Source: Maribacter arenosus | GTDB taxonomy: Bacteria; Bacteroidota; Bacteroidia; Flavobacteriales; Flavobacteriaceae | Assembly: GCF_014610845.1 (NCBI RefSeq) | Contig: NZ_JABTCG010000005.1 | Coordinates: 124,001 to 188,000 of the forward strand | Direction: 5' to 3' | DNA length: 64,000 nucleotides | Shown here: one piece after another, positions 63,831-64,000 of the stretch | Numbering within the stretch: position 1 is the stretch's first letter | Layout: every line of letters begins with the position of its first letter | Program-made: the position numbers and the translations under genes | Notes under the pieces: model-generated | Databases searched by the model: none | The model's input: the letters and a program-made list of their open reading frames with translations, nothing else | Told to the model about the DNA's origin: nothing

Positions 63831-64000
63831 ATGGATGATAATTTTTCCCCAAGGGTAAAGGATGTGATTGCGTACAGCAAGGAAGAGGCATTGAGACTGG
63901 GCCATGATTTTATTGGCACGGAACATTTGATGCTTGGGCTTTTGCGTGATGGAAATGGAAAGGCAATCAGCATTTTGGATGCTTTGGAAGTAGATTTGGA
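63831..64000 (+). CDS. clpC: ATP-dependent Clp protease ATP-binding subunit ClpC (N-terminus, cut by window edge)
   Basis: The first 56 codons, starting MDDNFSPRVKDVIAYSKEEA and continuing LRLGHDFIGTEHLMLGLLRD, the Clp_N repeat of ClpC/MecB-type AAA+ unfoldases. The ATG at 63831 follows a purine-rich GAAAGGATAA. Divergent from gyrA across 261 bp without other features. The rest is outside the window. Confidence 0.92.
   Translation, partial: MDDNFSPRVKDVIAYSKEEALRLGHDFIGTEHLMLGLLRDGNGKAISILDALEVDL

Overview
The window is about 64 kb from a chromosome of the Bacteroidetes, very probably a marine Flavobacteriaceae (Zobellia/Maribacter/Muricauda-like). This rests on Bacteroidetes-type conjugation genes (BfmA/MobB/MobC, TraE-TraN, RteC, an IntDOT-like integrase), low-GC intergenic DNA, TAnnTTTG-like promoter elements with few clear Shine-Dalgarno sites, and housekeeping genes of that phylum (gyrA, clpC, the 7TM-HD phosphohydrolase).

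Bases 1-8300 hold a minus-strand alpha-glucan locus: a LacI-type regulator, an MFS/GPH sugar transporter, two GH13 amylases (one secreted, one a lipoprotein), GlgE and the start of a maltokinase. It imports and processes maltodextrins and feeds the maltose-1-phosphate route of alpha-glucan synthesis. No susCD genes are in view. Bases 8700-22670 hold a Crp-like regulator, a secreted concanavalin-like protein, a medium-chain dehydrogenase, an AraC regulator and then ten plus-strand genes. These encode mostly exported proteins of oxidative metabolism: an MBL hydrolase, SnoaL, cupin/SnoaL, a PQQ dehydrogenase with a cytochrome c domain, an esterase, flavodoxin, an ABM monooxygenase and IorA/IorB.

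Bases 22670-54700 are accessory. First comes a patchwork: a decayed LytTR domain, two MITE-like repeats, an IS110 element and a mercury-uptake module (ArsR-MerTP-GDCCVxC). Then follows an integrative and conjugative element: ssb, radC-like, oriT-like DNA, bfmA-mobB-mobC, cargo, tra genes on the minus strand, amidase, rteC and an integrase next to tRNA-Pro. Cargo includes a HEPN-like gene cut exactly by an IS21 insertion, and a tight five-gene operon (GNAT-PIN-ASCH-like fusion, ASCH, FTCD_C-like, HEPN-like, HNH) that resembles an undescribed defence or toxin system. It also includes an AAA ATPase cassette bracketed by a repeated 18-bp palindrome arm, and an HTH plus a catalytically altered EEP-fold protein. 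Upstream of the IS110 transposase are two covarying stem-loop modules that look like the two loops of a bridge RNA.

Bases 54700-64000 return to the chromosome: tRNA-Pro, a GIY-YIG gene wedged between it and a damaged tRNA-Pro copy, tRNA-Ser, the 7TM-HD phosphohydrolase, thiolase, an NlpC/P60 homologue lacking its cysteine, a TPR protein, gyrA and the start of clpC.
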